Shown here piece by piece: positions 10,501 to 25,100 of a stretch of DNA of 64,000 bases. Each line of letters opens with the position of its first letter. The stretch's first letter is position 1. Made by a program: the position numbers and the translations under genes. The DNA lies in NCBI GenBank assembly GCA_035771165.1, contig JAWNZC010000413.1, positions 1,921,001-1,985,000 on the forward strand, read 5' to 3'. The notes beneath the pieces are model-generated. The model was not told the DNA's origin. It saw only the letters and a list, made by a program, of their open reading frames with translations, and searched no databases. Source of the stretch: Paragorgia papillata (lineage: Eukaryota > Cnidaria > Anthozoa > Scleralcyonacea > Coralliidae).

Positions 10501-13500
10501 ATGCAATCAAGAGTGCAGTGGGCAGACGTAATTTTGGTGTTAGTTGTGTTTTTGTCTTTTTGGTTACGGTCAGGATTGGTTGCCTTGTAGGCGTTTTGTT
10601 GGGCTGGGAGACGAAAGGAACGTCTGCCATCGTCCTATCCATAGCCACTGGAAAGGGAGAGGGCTGTGAAAGTGGGCGTGACTGAGATTTATGTTATTGT
10701 TCGCCAAATTCAAGATCACGTGACCTTGAACCTGCATGATTGAGCACTAAAAAGCACGATTTTACATTAGAGCAGCGAGGCGCGTACCTACAAGTGCTAC
10801 AACGAAGTTCTTCCGTGATGGTTTCGATATAAATTCCACTTCATTTGGACATTATATGCATAGATGGTCCCTCATGAAAACTCCCTTTGCAAAGAATATT
10901 TAATAAAGTGCAGTAAATTCGAATAAACGATCAATGGTTGGACCGAACACGGTGAGAGCCGAGGTAAAATAATGATACAATACTGTTTTGCCAACAGTAC
11001 AACTAAAACTAAAATTCGCTTTTGTCTTAATATGAATGGTTGTGCTAAATTATATGTCGTAAGTTGAGTTGCCTTCATTGAATATTAAATGCACTAAATG
11101 TCTGGTGTATTGCGTTTCATAAACAACGGTGAGGCTGGCAATTGTCGTATGCGTATCAGTTTATTAGAATAACTAAAGTATTAAGAAACATTGCCATCTG
11201 ACAACAAAAGTGCAAAACTCCGATTTAATAATGGCACGGAGACGACAAATGCTTTTCGATTGCGTTGTTCCTTGGTTTTCTTTTATTAATAATTTGTAGA
11301 CATGCGGCGATTTATGATAATTTCAATTTATTCACACTATTTTTAATACTTACAATGAAAAATACAAAGTTTACATAGTGATACATTAAATAAATCAGAG
11401 TTAAATATAAAACAAAATATTTTATGAAAGAATATACATATGTGAGAGTGTAATTAAAGTATAAAGCTTTCGAGTTTAATCACTGCCTTGACATATTATA
11501 TTAATAAGTTGGGGATCAGCAGAGGATGAAATATTAAGATCGTGTCGAAGTAAGAAAATAGACATTGTATAATATGAGAATGAAATTCAGATCAACCTTG
11601 GTGACTTAAAATTTTTTACATTGAAACAGAAAGGTTTTTAAATCACTGGGAATATTTTCCCAGATTTTTGTAGCTGAGAATCTTATAAATGTTTGTTTAC
11701 AATAATTAGTCCGGCGGGGAGAAAATAGTTCGCGCTACGGCTAATTTGCTCACGCCAGAGTGTGAATTATTTGAGTGAGCCATGCATGAGTTAGCGCTTG
11801 ATACGATTGTGTAATGTTCAAGGGATGATAATTTTAATGACACGATAAAGTCCATCATGAAACCGAATGCCGATCATCTACACAACGATGCACCATATAT
11901 ATTTGTTTACGTCTTATTTGAGAAATGCGCGACTTAAAAACTCTCACGGTCCTGTTAAAACCAATCCGATCTTTTTGAGGTGATTTCTTTGTGCACACAA
12001 TCATATTATTGAATAAACTAATATCTAAAATTAACGCAGAATCAATGTAAAATATAAAATTTGTCATAAAAATGACGGACTACAGTATACACTATACATA
12101 CTGTCGCTGTCTTAAGTTCGTAGGTCGTCAAAAACCGAATTCCCACCGAATTTTGTTAACGAAATACAAGGGTACTCCTTTGGACTTGTAAATATCATGT
12201 TTCTTGTGGATTTTTAGAAGTCACCATAACCGACATCGTGCCGTTTAACGAAGAACAAGGTTATAATCTAATGTAAGCCATATCAAAGAATACACTGGCC
12301 ATGCCGGTTCAAGATCACGTGACGCTCAGGCGGGAAATTTTTAACATCAAACCGGAAGTTCTATTGTTTCAGAGCGGAGTTTCACAGCCCTCTCCCTTTC
12401 CAGTGGCTATGTCCTATCTACAAAAGCGTACAAACCTCATTAGTATGATTGATGTTACTGTGTGTTTACTTAACAGGTCGTGAATAAAGAGATGCGCTAT
12501 TAGGCTAAACTCAAACTCCAGCTTTAGTTTTCAAGATTTGATTGGAAATTATTTTGACAACACAGTCAACTGAAGACATCAGGACTATTCGAATTACCCG
12601 AATTAATTCCACTGTTTAAGCTTATAAACACTCGGAGACCGCGCATCACGCAAAACTTCTCTTGCTAAGAAATTTATTCAGCAATCTTGGATGTTTAAAC
12701 GAGTCTTTTGTATGCTTTATAGAGTTACGAGCTTGTTACGAGGCTCGATTTGCAGTCGTACCTCGGGCCCCGGTAGTTACCTCCCCCGAAATCACGGCTG
12801 GAGTCGTAAGCTTGTGCATTGTTGATTCGCACAAATCACACACGTACCTGCAGTGCAAATTTTCAACAGGCTTTATGTTATTGCGATTATTGCATGAATT
12901 ACCCCTTATTGCATGAATTACCCCGTCAGTTCAAAATGGTAATCAACAGAGTGCTGATGAGTGAGGCATGCGATCGCATTTTAGAAACGTTTAAGATTGA
13001 TTGCCTAAAAGATTTACAACGGGAAGCTCTAGAAAAATTGGTTACTGACCAAGATGTTTTCGTTCAGCCTACAGGATCGAGAAAGTGAGTTATTTTTCGG
13101 CCAGCTTCTAAATTTTTGATATCGTAAAATTAATTTACGTAAAGCGTCTTATGGCACGTTTGGCTCACGCATCCATCCGTCTCCCCCGGGGGAGGTATAT
13201 ACCGGGGCCCGGGACACGACTAGAAGTCGAAGTGAGACTGGAATGATCCGATGAAAATTAGAAATGAGAGGAATGTTAAATCTTAACCTTTGAACATTCG
13301 TTACAAAAGCTTCGTGAAGATTCGAAGCTTCAGTTCAGGCCCATCTTATTTCTCTTGGTAGCTATCTTTGAGCTTTAAAACTTCAAACATATACGTAAAC
13401 TGCACTTTCTTTTGTCTCAAGAAATAGATGGTTACACCACGCTGTACGCACTACGACGAACAGAAAGTAGTATTGTACTCTCGTTTCAGTAATTAGTAAC

Positions 13501-16500
13501 CAGGGACTTTAAGATCTACGACTTCAACCTCAACGACGACGTCCTCTAAACAAAATAATTATTTTTGCAGAACAAAGAGAATGAATCATTTTACACCCAA
13601 CACCGTCCTCGTTCTTTATACAACGCCATTTAGAGCATTTTCACGTCTTCAGGACGACGTCAACGGCCAAAAGATGAGAACTGTTGCTTGAGATAATTTA
13701 CTTCAATTCAGTGTACTACAATCACTTTAGCAATACTGGGGCGTTTTGCAAGTCATTTAACTACCTTCGAATATCAAATATAATAGTCAGTTAACCGTGA
13801 CTTCTTTAAATTGTAAAACTTATCTTGCTTTTTAACCGCCGCCGTCGTCCTATAGCATCTTAAAGTCCCTACCTTCTCGACCGGACGCCACGCTTAAGCG
13901 CTCGATGTATTGAGAGTTGATTGATTTTGATAGGAAATCTTGCAATTTATTTCAAATTGAACTCGAGGGGGGTTGGGGGTTGGGGGGGGGGGGGGGAGCT
14001 ATCCGTTTTTATTTGTTGACAAAAAGGAGAATGTAAATTGATTGAAATGAAAACATAACTTGTTTTGACTGGCAAGTTCACTTGCTCACTTAGGCTTGCG
14101 TTAAACGCCGAACTTCTAACTTAATTGTAGTTTGGGTTGACGTAGTTCATGTATATGAGTTAGACGGTTTGTTGGTACCACTCTAGTGGACAACAGGCTC
14201 TCTCGGGAGGAAGGAGAGCCTGCCCGCACGCCATGCAATATGCATTTACGCCCCTTGCTTAACCCGACCCATTTAATTAACTAAGCGAAATTTATTAACC
14301 ACGAATTTTATCAAGAAGCGATAGCTGGCGAGCAAAATGAATATCAAGACTACCAAGGACTTGTCTATGGCTCTATGCTGAAGTCTTATTTTTGTATCCG
14401 ACGTGTCGGTGAGAGATCATGAGATAATTCACTGAGTTGTGGATGCAAGCTGTATTAACGAGCGCACTAAACGTACTAGAACTGGAGAATTGACAATATG
14501 TTGGTCTGGTAAGTTGGTAAATCAACATAATTTTGAATAACAGCAAGGTATTTCACAGATTATGCTCGGAGTCAGAAATTTATCAGTTATATTACAAGTA
14601 TCAAACGCGCGCGTGTTGTTGACAAGAACAGCCGTGATTGCATATCCTAGAAATTGCCGTAAACTACATACATATAGCATTAGAACTTTGAGAACTCGAT
14701 CGTCAAATACACATTTATACGGGCTATTAATATTCCCATGATCTCATGATCAGGCCGTCGAAGTCGAAAATTGGTTGCACAAGTATAAATATCACCAGGT
14801 ATAAATATTAAATTCAAACGACTTCGAAGTAACAGTAAATATTCACTTACGGAGTATAAGGATAAATAGCTCGAAAAACTCTGAACGAATCTGGAGTGTT
14901 GACACTCAAGAATCAAGAGATAAAATATCTGTTAACAAAATCCCAATGCCGTGGCAATGACAACTATTGATTTGCAATCGAAAACAATGAAAACTGAACA
15001 GCCGTTGTGGCGTTTGTTTACTTTACATGTTAAATTGACCAATCACAATTCTCGGCTGTCAGCGGCCGAGAGTGATCAAAATCACCAGGGCTTGCAGGCA
15101 GGCTCTCTTTTCCTCTTCCTCTTCCCTCCCCCGAGAGCCTGCAACGCAGGCTAATTTGCCCCTGAAAATGACATATCTGAATTTGCTCTCATCCAAAAAT
15201 GTACGAATCAAATCCAACTATAAAAGATTCGACTAAAATGCGTTACAAGTGTGGCAAGGCTTTATTCGTCAAATTTGTGCAAACTAGGGATGTTGACCTT
15301 CATCACCATGAACATTAGCCATTGTTCTCTCAAGTGGTACCAATCGATCAATTCTGGGATGCTGGCTCATGCACTAAGGCCCTGTTTACATGAAGCGGAT
15401 TGTCTGTGTTCAAGTCAAATTTGGCATGTTGTTTCCCCGTTAAATGTATCCAATCTGATTCATCTAAACACGGTTTGACTTGAAAATGACTTGATACGCA
15501 TGAGTGAAGTTAGTGCGTGTTGTATACATGGCGGATATTGAGGAAAGCCCAGAAAATAGTGTTGAAAAACCGCTTACAGTAAGCAAAAACAGATCGGATT
15601 CTCCATGTAAACATGTGTCCGGATTGACTTCACTCGCGTTTTTCGATTCGATTGGACTGTCAATCCGCTTCATGTAAACAGGGCCTAACTCGAGTTCGAC
15701 TCATGTGAAGATTGGTGTTTGTGCCAGAGTCGATCTTTAGCGCGCATAAAACGAAAAATTTGCTAAATTAACTCAAGCGTGTAGCTGAATCTTGGAATTC
15801 GTCTCACCCCTAATCGAAATTAAAACTCTCTTTTTAAAAAAATTGTCAAAACATTTTTGAATAGGACGATGACAGGCGTTCCTTTCGCCTCCTAAGTCCA
15901 AACGGAAGGCGGGGAACGCATGCAAGCTAGCCTTTTTGAGATCAGCGTAATGGAATTATTTTTTGTTGACTAGGTATCTGGCCTTCAGAAGAAATCCTTT
16001 CATATCTTTGTATAAAGAATTGCAAGGATTTTAGGTACTGTTAATTATTTTACATATATACTGTCACACACAAGCAGTCACACACACACAACACACACGC
16101 GCGCGCGCCCGTTTTGTTTCAAGTATGATGTCAGATCTGTCGAAATAGAATGTAGCCAATCCTTGTCCTGGTAACGTAATTTTTTTTAATTTTCCCTATT
16201 ATATTCATTAGTTAATTTTCAGTTGCAGTCAAAATGGAAATACCTTCCCACTTCTTCTTCTGTAGTTTGTTGCGTATTACTGTATTTCTGTAGCTACTAC
16301 GGAAGCCTGAGAAATTATTTCGTTGAAAACTGTACAAAAATATTATAATTTAGCTTTAAATGGCATTTAATCATAATACAATGGGTGTTTATCCCAAATT
16401 GTACCAACAGACGAAAATACATCAACAATTGGCGACTTTTATCACTAGACTTCCCTCACACTTCAGTAGCGGCTACATAATACAGTAATACACAATCAAC

Positions 16501-19093
16501 TACAGAAGCGGAAGTGGGAACTCAAGGTATTTCTATTTTGACTATAAATGTTTTTCTACGTTAGCATAGTGTTTTCAGCTTGAAACACTTCCAGGCTGAA
16601 AACACCATACTGTCGAAAGAACGGGATTTTTGTCACAGCAGGCTATTGGAATGTTTAATAGTTTCGGATTTGCTAGTTGCTAGCGAATCTTCAAAGGTTT
16701 CGAAGACTTACCAGTCACTAGCTATAATCTTCAAATGTTTTGAAGATATTCTAGTCAGTATAGCGAATTTTTAAAGGTTTTGAAAATTTACTATTTAATA
16801 TAGTCTTAAGGGAATCTTCAAAGGTTTTCTAGTCAGACTATTAAGGTCCCGTTTACATTAGAGCAAAAGTATCCGGATTCACATTGTTTTTCATCCTCAT
16901 GGGAATAAAAAACAATGTGAATCCGGAAACTTTTGCTCTAGTGTAAACGGGGTCTGATAAGTCACTCAGTAGTTTTGAGATTTGCTAGTCCATAGTCATT
17001 GTTCTATCTTTTTGTTCGCCTTTATGCATTTTTGTGCATGGTGCACGGTCACTGAATCCATTGTATTTTAGTATAATAACGAATTATCCAATAGCAACGT
17101 TTCAGTTCAATCACTCAACCGTGCTATTTAAATATTAGGGACTTTAAGCCAGGTTTCCATATAGCCGCAAGAGCCGCCGGCATGTCGGCGTCCTGCCGGC
17201 GACTTAGCCTGCGACCTAACGCCGGCAAGAAACTTTTAAAGCCTGGTTTCCATATAGCCCTAAGAGCCGGCGGCATGGCTGCGGCAAGGGGCGATGATCC
17301 AATCATAGACAGTGTTGAATTAGCCAGCAATAAAAAGCTGTATGCGATTGGACCATTGCCTCTTGCCGCAGCCATGCCGCCGGCTCTTACGGCTATATGG
17401 AAACCAGGCTTAATGGGAACAGATTGCGCCTGTATTCCGGCGGTGCCGCAGTCACATCGACGGCGGCATTAGAAAAGTTGAATTTGGTTCAACTTTCAAC
17501 GTTCCTGCGGTGCCGCCGACCTACAAATTTTTTATGAAAACGTCTGACGCCGACATGCCGGCGAGGACGCCGTTTCTCTAACATGTGATCAGTGTTAGCC
17601 AATCGAAATATGTGTATCAGGAGAAATGTTGATTAGGTAAAACATAATCAGTCAGCAGAAGCTAACACAATTTGTATGTGTGAAAGTTTATAAGAAATTC
17701 CCATATTGTACCAAATACTGACACAAATATAAATAATTACCTATAAAAGTATTCTCGATCTTGGAGTTCTAACTCGCGAAATAGAGTATGATATTGACCA
17801 TATTCCTGTCTTTGCCGAAATATTTCCCTTACCCAAAATTTATGCTTGCGTTTTGCCTTATATTTCCTCTGACGATACCTTGCGGTATAGAAGTAACAGC
17901 TTAACTTGATAGAGCAACAACAACCGTTTGTTCACGGCAACGCTTTATGTATTTTGTAAGACCTTTAAAGGGCATGCATAGCTTCGACAACGTGGCGTAT
18001 AATATAATAACGCCTAAATAAACTAACAACTTTAATTTGTGGTTCCATGCCACAAAGTTGTTTTGAAATAGTGAAAACTTTTCAGTTGACGTTGTATGCT
18101 TGCTTATTAATAAGGTCCCTATTTTTAAACGTCCCGCAACGCCGCCGAGGTACTCGCGAACCAGACGCAGGCACCGCCGTCACATTCTCAACTTTGCCGG
18201 CGATGACTGCGGTCGGCGGCTCTTGCGGCTATATGGAAACCAGGCTTTAAGATCTACGACGTCAACCTCAACGACACCGTCCTCTAAACAAAATAATTGT
18301 TTTTGCCAAACAAAGAAAAGGAATAATTTTTAGTCCCGAGAGTAATCTCAACACCGTCCTCGTTCTTTATAGAACGGCCACTTAGAGCATTTTCACGTCT
18401 TTGGGACGACGACAACGGCCAAAAGATGAGAACTGTTGCTTAAGTTGACTTCAATACTGACAGAACAATCATTTTGGCAATACTGGGGCGTTAGAAGTCA
18501 TTAAACTAGCTTCAAATATCAAATATTATAATCAGTTAGACGTGACTTTTTTAAATTGTATAAAACTTCTCTTGCTTTTAACGGCTGTCGTCGTCATAGC
18601 ATCTTAAAGTCCCTATTAATAAGCGTAAAACAAAGGATGTGCACGGTGTAAGGTACGGTTCAACATAAAATCGCAGCTAATTATAGGCGCTTTGAAGTTT
18701 GCCGAGTTTCCAGACAATATCTCTAATGACTATGGCTGGTCACTAGCGAATCTTCAAAAATGTTAAAGATTTTTGAAGATTGTGCTTTCAGAGCATGTCT
18801 AGTGTGGGCGAAAGGATCCAAACTTATAGCAACGCAATGCATATACGACTTTGGTTGTAAATACAGGTGCCCCCTATCGCATTTCTTTTTCAATTTTGCA
18901 CTTTTGTTTACTCATATATTGTCTAGCGGAGTCACAATTGGTACAATTTTATTTGACGATTTGTTTTTGATTCTAGAGGGAAAACTGTCTGTGAGCTTGG
19001 TGCAGGAATGACAGGGCTTGCTGGAATGGTGGTATATACTTTGTGTGATTATATTTATTATTATTATTCACTGGAATGAAGAAAAGATACAGC

Positions 19094-19131
<38 letters not shown>

Positions 19132-19132
19132 C

Positions 19133-19167
<35 letters not shown>

Positions 19168-22100
19168 CAATAATAATAATGACAATAATAATAATGATAA
19201 TGATAATGAGAAATTGCAAAATTTTCAAATATCACGAGTAGTGTAAATTTTTAATTGTACGAGCAAAATCATATGATTACTCATTTATTATATGCATGAC
19301 AAAATTACGACACGTACGCTTCGTACTCACTCACGCCTTTAAAAACATCTTGTTTCATTACTTGACAAGAAACATTTTCACTCTGGGTGTTCTCTGTATT
19401 CATTTCAAAATATTTACATTGAATTTTTAGTTCATGGTGTACCACAAGTCGTTGGAAATGTGAAAACTTTCCATTGCTGTATTGGCCGCCATTTTGAATT
19501 TTATTGTCAACATCGTTCCCAGGGCCTTCTCTATTTTTATTAAGTGTACTGTGTAATTACTAAAATAATTGTACTCCTCTCAACCAATCAGAATGTAGTA
19601 ATTTTGTCATGCATAAAAAAATTCTAATTTTGTGCATCGAAATTTCAATACAAGTGTTCCACACATAGTAGATATAAAATGCCCACTATAACTCAGAGCA
19701 TTACACGAGAAAAGCTAGCATCATTCATAAAGTTTATTATCAAGAAGTGGATTCTTCACCCGGTGACGCCAAAATGTAATTAAATCTAATGATGGCTGAA
19801 ATTGAGCAATCACGTATAACCTCTTAGTAATAATAATGGTAATGAAAATGAAATGGCAAAGGATAAAGATAAATCTGACTACCCCAACCGAGAATCGAAC
19901 GCAATATTTCTGAATCAACGCATCGGCGCTCTCATATCACTGAGCTATTGAGACAAAGCTTACTGCTACTGAGCTACTGGTACGATCAGGACAGCCAGAG
20001 ATTTTTATATTTATACAAGCATCGCCGTTCTTCTCAAATCTCTATACTCAGGAAGACATCTCATCTTCACAAACTGGAATGGAGCGCGCTAAAGGACTTT
20101 TTAAATACAGTAGCGGAGCTAATTAGAGATATAGATTTCATATACAGTAGCTGTTAATTATTAGGCAGAATACAACTAGAAAAATGCTGGGAAATACACA
20201 TGCGTGCATCTCATGCCTATTTTTGTATTTTATTTTTGCAGTTAGGTATCGCGTCTGAGGCAAAAGAAATACTAATAACTGATGGTAACCAAGATGCAGT
20301 AAGAAATATCCTTTTTCATGTAGCTTATTCGTTTGTTAACCTGATACAAACTTACAATGCCGCAGCAACTTATTATTTTTACGCATCATAATTTTCACGA
20401 TTGCGGAATTTTAAAAGCTCACCAAAATCAAGGCTCACGCAAACAAGTTCTCGGGAAATTAAGTGCCCTCGATTTTATTAAAGTTGCATAATTAAACTAA
20501 AGAATTCAAATATTTAATATACGAAGTTTCAACGCAGCTTCATTTTGACTTCCATAATTTCAATAACATATTTTATGAACAGTCGTGCACGAGCGGAATT
20601 CTAAGCATTCAAATTTGGTTTGCCAAATACGTAAAAATATTGCAGCTTGTCAGCATGATGTGTTTGCAACAGGTTCGCAATAATAAGTCTGTTGGCGTTA
20701 TCTCATAAAGCTACTATAAGTTTGTTAACCTGATACAAACTTACAATGCCGTAGCAACTTGTGGGAATATTAACCTTTTTCGAAGAGTGTGGATTTAGCG
20801 AAATAATGTTGATTTTTTTCACCTTTCCTTTCCTTTCCTTTCTTTCCTTTCATTTCCTTTCCTTTCCTTTCCTTTCCTTTCCTTTCCTTTCCTTTCCTTT
20901 CCTTTCCTTTCCTTTCCTTTCCTTTCCTTTCCTTTCCTTTCCTTTCCTTTCCTTCCTTCCTTCCTTCCTTCCTTCCTTCCTTGCTTCTTTCCTTCCTTCC
21001 TTCCTTCCTTCCTTCCTTCCTTCCTTCCTTCCTTCCTTCCTTCCTTCCTTCCTTCCTTCCTTCCTTCCTTCCTTCCTTCCTTGCTTCTTTCCTTCCTTCT
21101 TTCCTTCCTTCCTTCCTTCCTTCCTTCCTTCCTTCCTTCCTTCCTTCCTTCCTTCCTTCCTTCCTTCCTTCCTTCCTTCCTTCCTTCCTTCCTTCCTTCC
21201 TTCCTTCCTTCCTTCCTTCCTTCCTTCCTCCTTCCTTCCTTCCTTCCTTCCTTCCTTCCTTCCTTCCTTCCTTCCTTCCTTCCTTCCTTCCTTCCTTCCT
21301 TCCTTCCTTCCTTCCTTCCTTCCTTCCTTCCTTCCTCCCTCCCTCCCTCCCCTCCCTCCCTCCCTCCCTCCCTCCCTCCCTCCCTCCCTCCCTCCCTCCC
21401 TCCCTCCCTCCCTCCCTCCCTCCCTCCCTCCCTCCCTCCCTCCCTTCTCCTTCCTTCCTTCCTTCCTTCCTTCCTTCCTTCCTTCCTTCCTTCCTTCCTT
21501 CCTTCCTTCCTTCCTTCCTTCCTTCCTTCCCTCCTTCCTTCCTTCCTTCCTTCCTTCCTTCCTTTCTTTCCTTCCTTTCCTTCCTTTCCTTCCTTCCTAG
21601 ATCAAATTTCACTGAACTGCATACCTTGACAAATCTAAGATCTATATATCTTTTCTCTTAACAATCATGTTATCGTATACAAATCAAGCAAAATCAACAC
21701 GATCGTTTCCCTAGTTAGTTCCATCAAGGGGTTGGGATCCATTGGGTTATCAGGCTCTTGCAAGATCGAAGATAGGGGAGAGAGCCTACACGAACTCCAT
21801 ACAATTTCGAACATCCACCCCCATTTGGAATAAAGCCAATCAACCATAAATACATGTCAGACGTGTGCTCGTTCGTGTGTAACTGAACAAAGCGAATCAA
21901 ATAGCACTTCTTTCTTGTCGGCTGCGAGAAACTGATCGATCGGAAAATTTCCATTGTGCGTGCATTATTGAATATTTTGTCATAATTGTTATTCTTAATA
22001 TGGTTTGATACTGGTATTTTCACTCCAAGTCTAGATGATGGTTTGACTGTATACTTTTTCGAATTTCATTCCAAAATCCGATCATTTGCCTTTTGAGACT

Positions 22101-25100
22101 TCAGTACACAACATCCACCTTTATGAATAAGTTAATTACACACTTTAAGATTTGCATTTATTAAAAATGAATGAAAATTGTGGTCAGCCTCATCCCAACA
22201 ACTGAACGTTACGGTCTTAGTTGTCCTAGGGGTAATAATCCCCAAGTAGGACTCTAGTCTAATGTCCTAGGGTCGTAGTTCCCCATGTTGGACTTTGCCC
22301 AAGGGGTAATGACTCCCAAGGGCATCCTACATGTCCAAGGGGTAATAGATCCCCGAGTTGGACATTTCTTACTTTCGACTAATTCTTATAATTACATCAA
22401 TTCGTATGAGTCTATGGGGTTGAGGGTGACCTTTGGGAGCACTTCATCCCCAAACCAAATCTTTATTAAAATAGTAATGCTATATACAAAATTGATTCAT
22501 ATATTACTTTAAGATAATAGAGTGTCCATCATAAGTCATTTGACGCAGTTCGCATGACAGACTCTAGGAATAGTGTTTATGTGAAAACGTTTTAACCAAC
22601 ATATACAGGTTGTTGGGTTTTTTTTTGTTTGTTTTTTGTTGGGGGTTTTTTGTGTGTGTTTTTTTTGTTTTTTGGTGGATTTTTTTTTTTTTGTTTTTTT
22701 GTTTTTTTGTTGTTGTTGTTTTTTTAAATAAAGATGTGCAAAATCGTTGAATGGGTGGGATGGGTGGTAATTTGTTCGCTTTACCGAGCTTACACCTAGC
22801 ATATTGTGTAAAGCTCTTGATCACAATGGTTCATATGGTGCGTGTTGAAGTCTTATAAGGATTACTAGGCGAAATTTGATTGGTAGATTTTCCCGAGAAA
22901 AAGAGGAGATACCGTTTCCATTGGTAGACTATTCATTGTCTTGTGTTCTGCACGTGAGGAGTCATGCTGGTCGGAAAGACTGACCTTTATACCCGTCTGG
23001 GGTTTATTTGAGTTGTTGACAGCTGAGAAATTGATCTTTGTCCGGACCCCTACTGATTTACAAGGCCTTTACGCAGCTTTACATTTTGCTTAGACGTTTT
23101 TGTCTCATTAACTTAAATTTATATTTGCTATAGGCTTATATAAATTGGCTGTATATATGCATGCAAACTATTAGGTATATAGACCAACAGGTAACAATAC
23201 ACTTACCGATTTTCAGTGATGAGCTCTAACTCACGTGGATCACTTAATTTTAGGGCACTGCGGTGGAACGCAAAAGAAGACTACGAAGAATATCTGAATT
23301 ATTTTGATTACGTGATCTGCGCTGACTGGTAATTATTAATGTTTTTTTATTTTTTTATTTTTTTGAATTTATTGGATTTGTTCCCTACTATTAAGTTCAA
23401 TTTATATATTATTAAAATATTTATAATTAATAATTCATGAAGAAAATTCAATAGAAATTAATGTGTAAACAGGTGTGTTGTAATTTGGATACAAATTCGT
23501 CCTGATTTTCAAAAACGTTCCGATCGATTTTCTTTAAATAGCTTCTATCCGTTAAAGGTTGTTGATAAACCTGAACAATTATTAGATGCATGTCTGAATT
23601 GGATAAGTCGAATACAACATTTGCGTACGAATTGTATGGGAACAGGGCCGCCGAGAGAAATTGTGTGGCCCGGGCAAATTATCGATTTGGAGCTCCTGAT
23701 GACGTCACATGGGTCGATTTGGGGGCCCCTGATGACGTCACACATCATAGTTTCGTGTCTACGTGGTCCCCTGGGTTGGCTAAAAATGAAGTTTGTGTTA
23801 CTGATCTTTACGCTTTCTGTGCCTCACGGTTTTTTTTTACGTCAGAAACTCAAATCTCAAATTGAATTTATTACTTACAGTGGTAACGGAAGCTTAAAAC
23901 AAGACAATCCATGACCCAGATAACCCTATTGCCCAAAGGGCACGTCTTCTGGGTCCCGCGTTTTGGTGGGCACCGTGCTGTTAGCCTCTCGATACTGCAT
24001 GATGCTTACCTTTTGTTCTGTAATAAAGTTAATTTAATTGATGACTGAGAAAGACTAGTTGACATTACGATATGGCATTATAATATTGAGATTATATAAC
24101 GTATTTGCGCTCGATTTCTTTATTTAACGCCAAGTCGTCGAAATGAGCAAAATATTACATCGAAATATTTCATAATAATTGGGATACCTTGTAAAAACGT
24201 GCAATTTAACACCGTTATACTTTCCTCCAAATTGACCTCAAAATGCAGGAAATGGCGTTTCAGAGACCCAAGTAGTGCATGTCTCCTAACTGTTACGTGA
24301 CCGCTATACGCAACAAAAAGTGTAACCTCAGCTGTTTGGTTTTTACAATTATTTATTTAATTAACAAGAAACTTAGAACAGATATTGAAAATGTCTATAA
24401 AGATTAAAACTAAACTAAAGTTCAGAAACTTATCTGTCGTCTGCACACAACGAAACAGTCAATAGGAGATTCCGGCACAGGTTAACAATCCGTATGGACT
24501 TGAAAAGGAAGGAATAATAAAACCAACGGCAGGAACTCCAGGACTGACTTCGTAACCACTTTGATACATATAGCTCACTCTCATACATATGCATGCCTGA
24601 TATATGTTCGATGTCTGCTTATATAGTTTCTAGAGTATATAATTATAGTAACATACTTCATTCTATATATAATATATTTACGTAATTACTAAATGACATC
24701 ATAGCTGACTCATGCCAAGTCACAAGTATTTACTAATTGGTTACAAGTACTTATTAAGTGTTCAGTGATCAAATAACGTCTAGTTAATTAACTGTCTTAG
24801 GATAGGCATATCCGTAACATAACCTTCAAGGATTGTGTCGTCACTATTTAGACAGACGAACAGACGGACAGAGAGACGGATAGACGGACAGACGCACATA
24901 TAGTACATAATTACTTTCTTGTTGGTGAAGTCGTGGATGTGACTTTTGATAACACATCTATCCGAGTGATGAAAATAGACCTTTCCGCACGGTTTCGGCT
25001 AAAAGGGATGACTCAACGGGAACCGTCCAGTCCTTTCGCTACTTTTCCAAAATATGTCGTCAAATATGTTTTTTTCCCCAAGATAGGGGTTAAACCAGAT

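Larger units (their letters stand above)
17137..18614. mobile_element. MITE family A, copy 2, split by an insertion
   Basis: It starts AGGGACTTTAA at 17137, resumes at 18247 with TTTAAGATCTACGACGTCAA and ends ATCTTAAAGTCCCT at 18614. Comparison with the empty site at about 35175 (TTTAAATATTAATAAA) gives a 5-bp duplication TATTA. Confidence 0.8.
17010..18730 (-). repeat. Repeat family D, copy interrupted by nested elements
   Basis: The two outer parts (about 17010-17136 and 18615-18730) are contiguous in the uninterrupted inverted copy at 35046-35400, with shared stretches such as GCAACGTTTCAGTTCAATCA and GTAAGGTACGGTTCAACATA. The interruption is MITE A plus its own insertions. Confidence 0.7.

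Noticed and set aside
20761..21661. Long reading frames of repeated Pro/Ser/Leu/Phe or Lys/Glu/Gly
   Set aside because: Pure translation of the pyrimidine microsatellite on both strands; no gene signals.
22218..22375. CRISPR-like array
   Set aside because: Units are contiguous variants with no unique spacers, in a eukaryotic intron.
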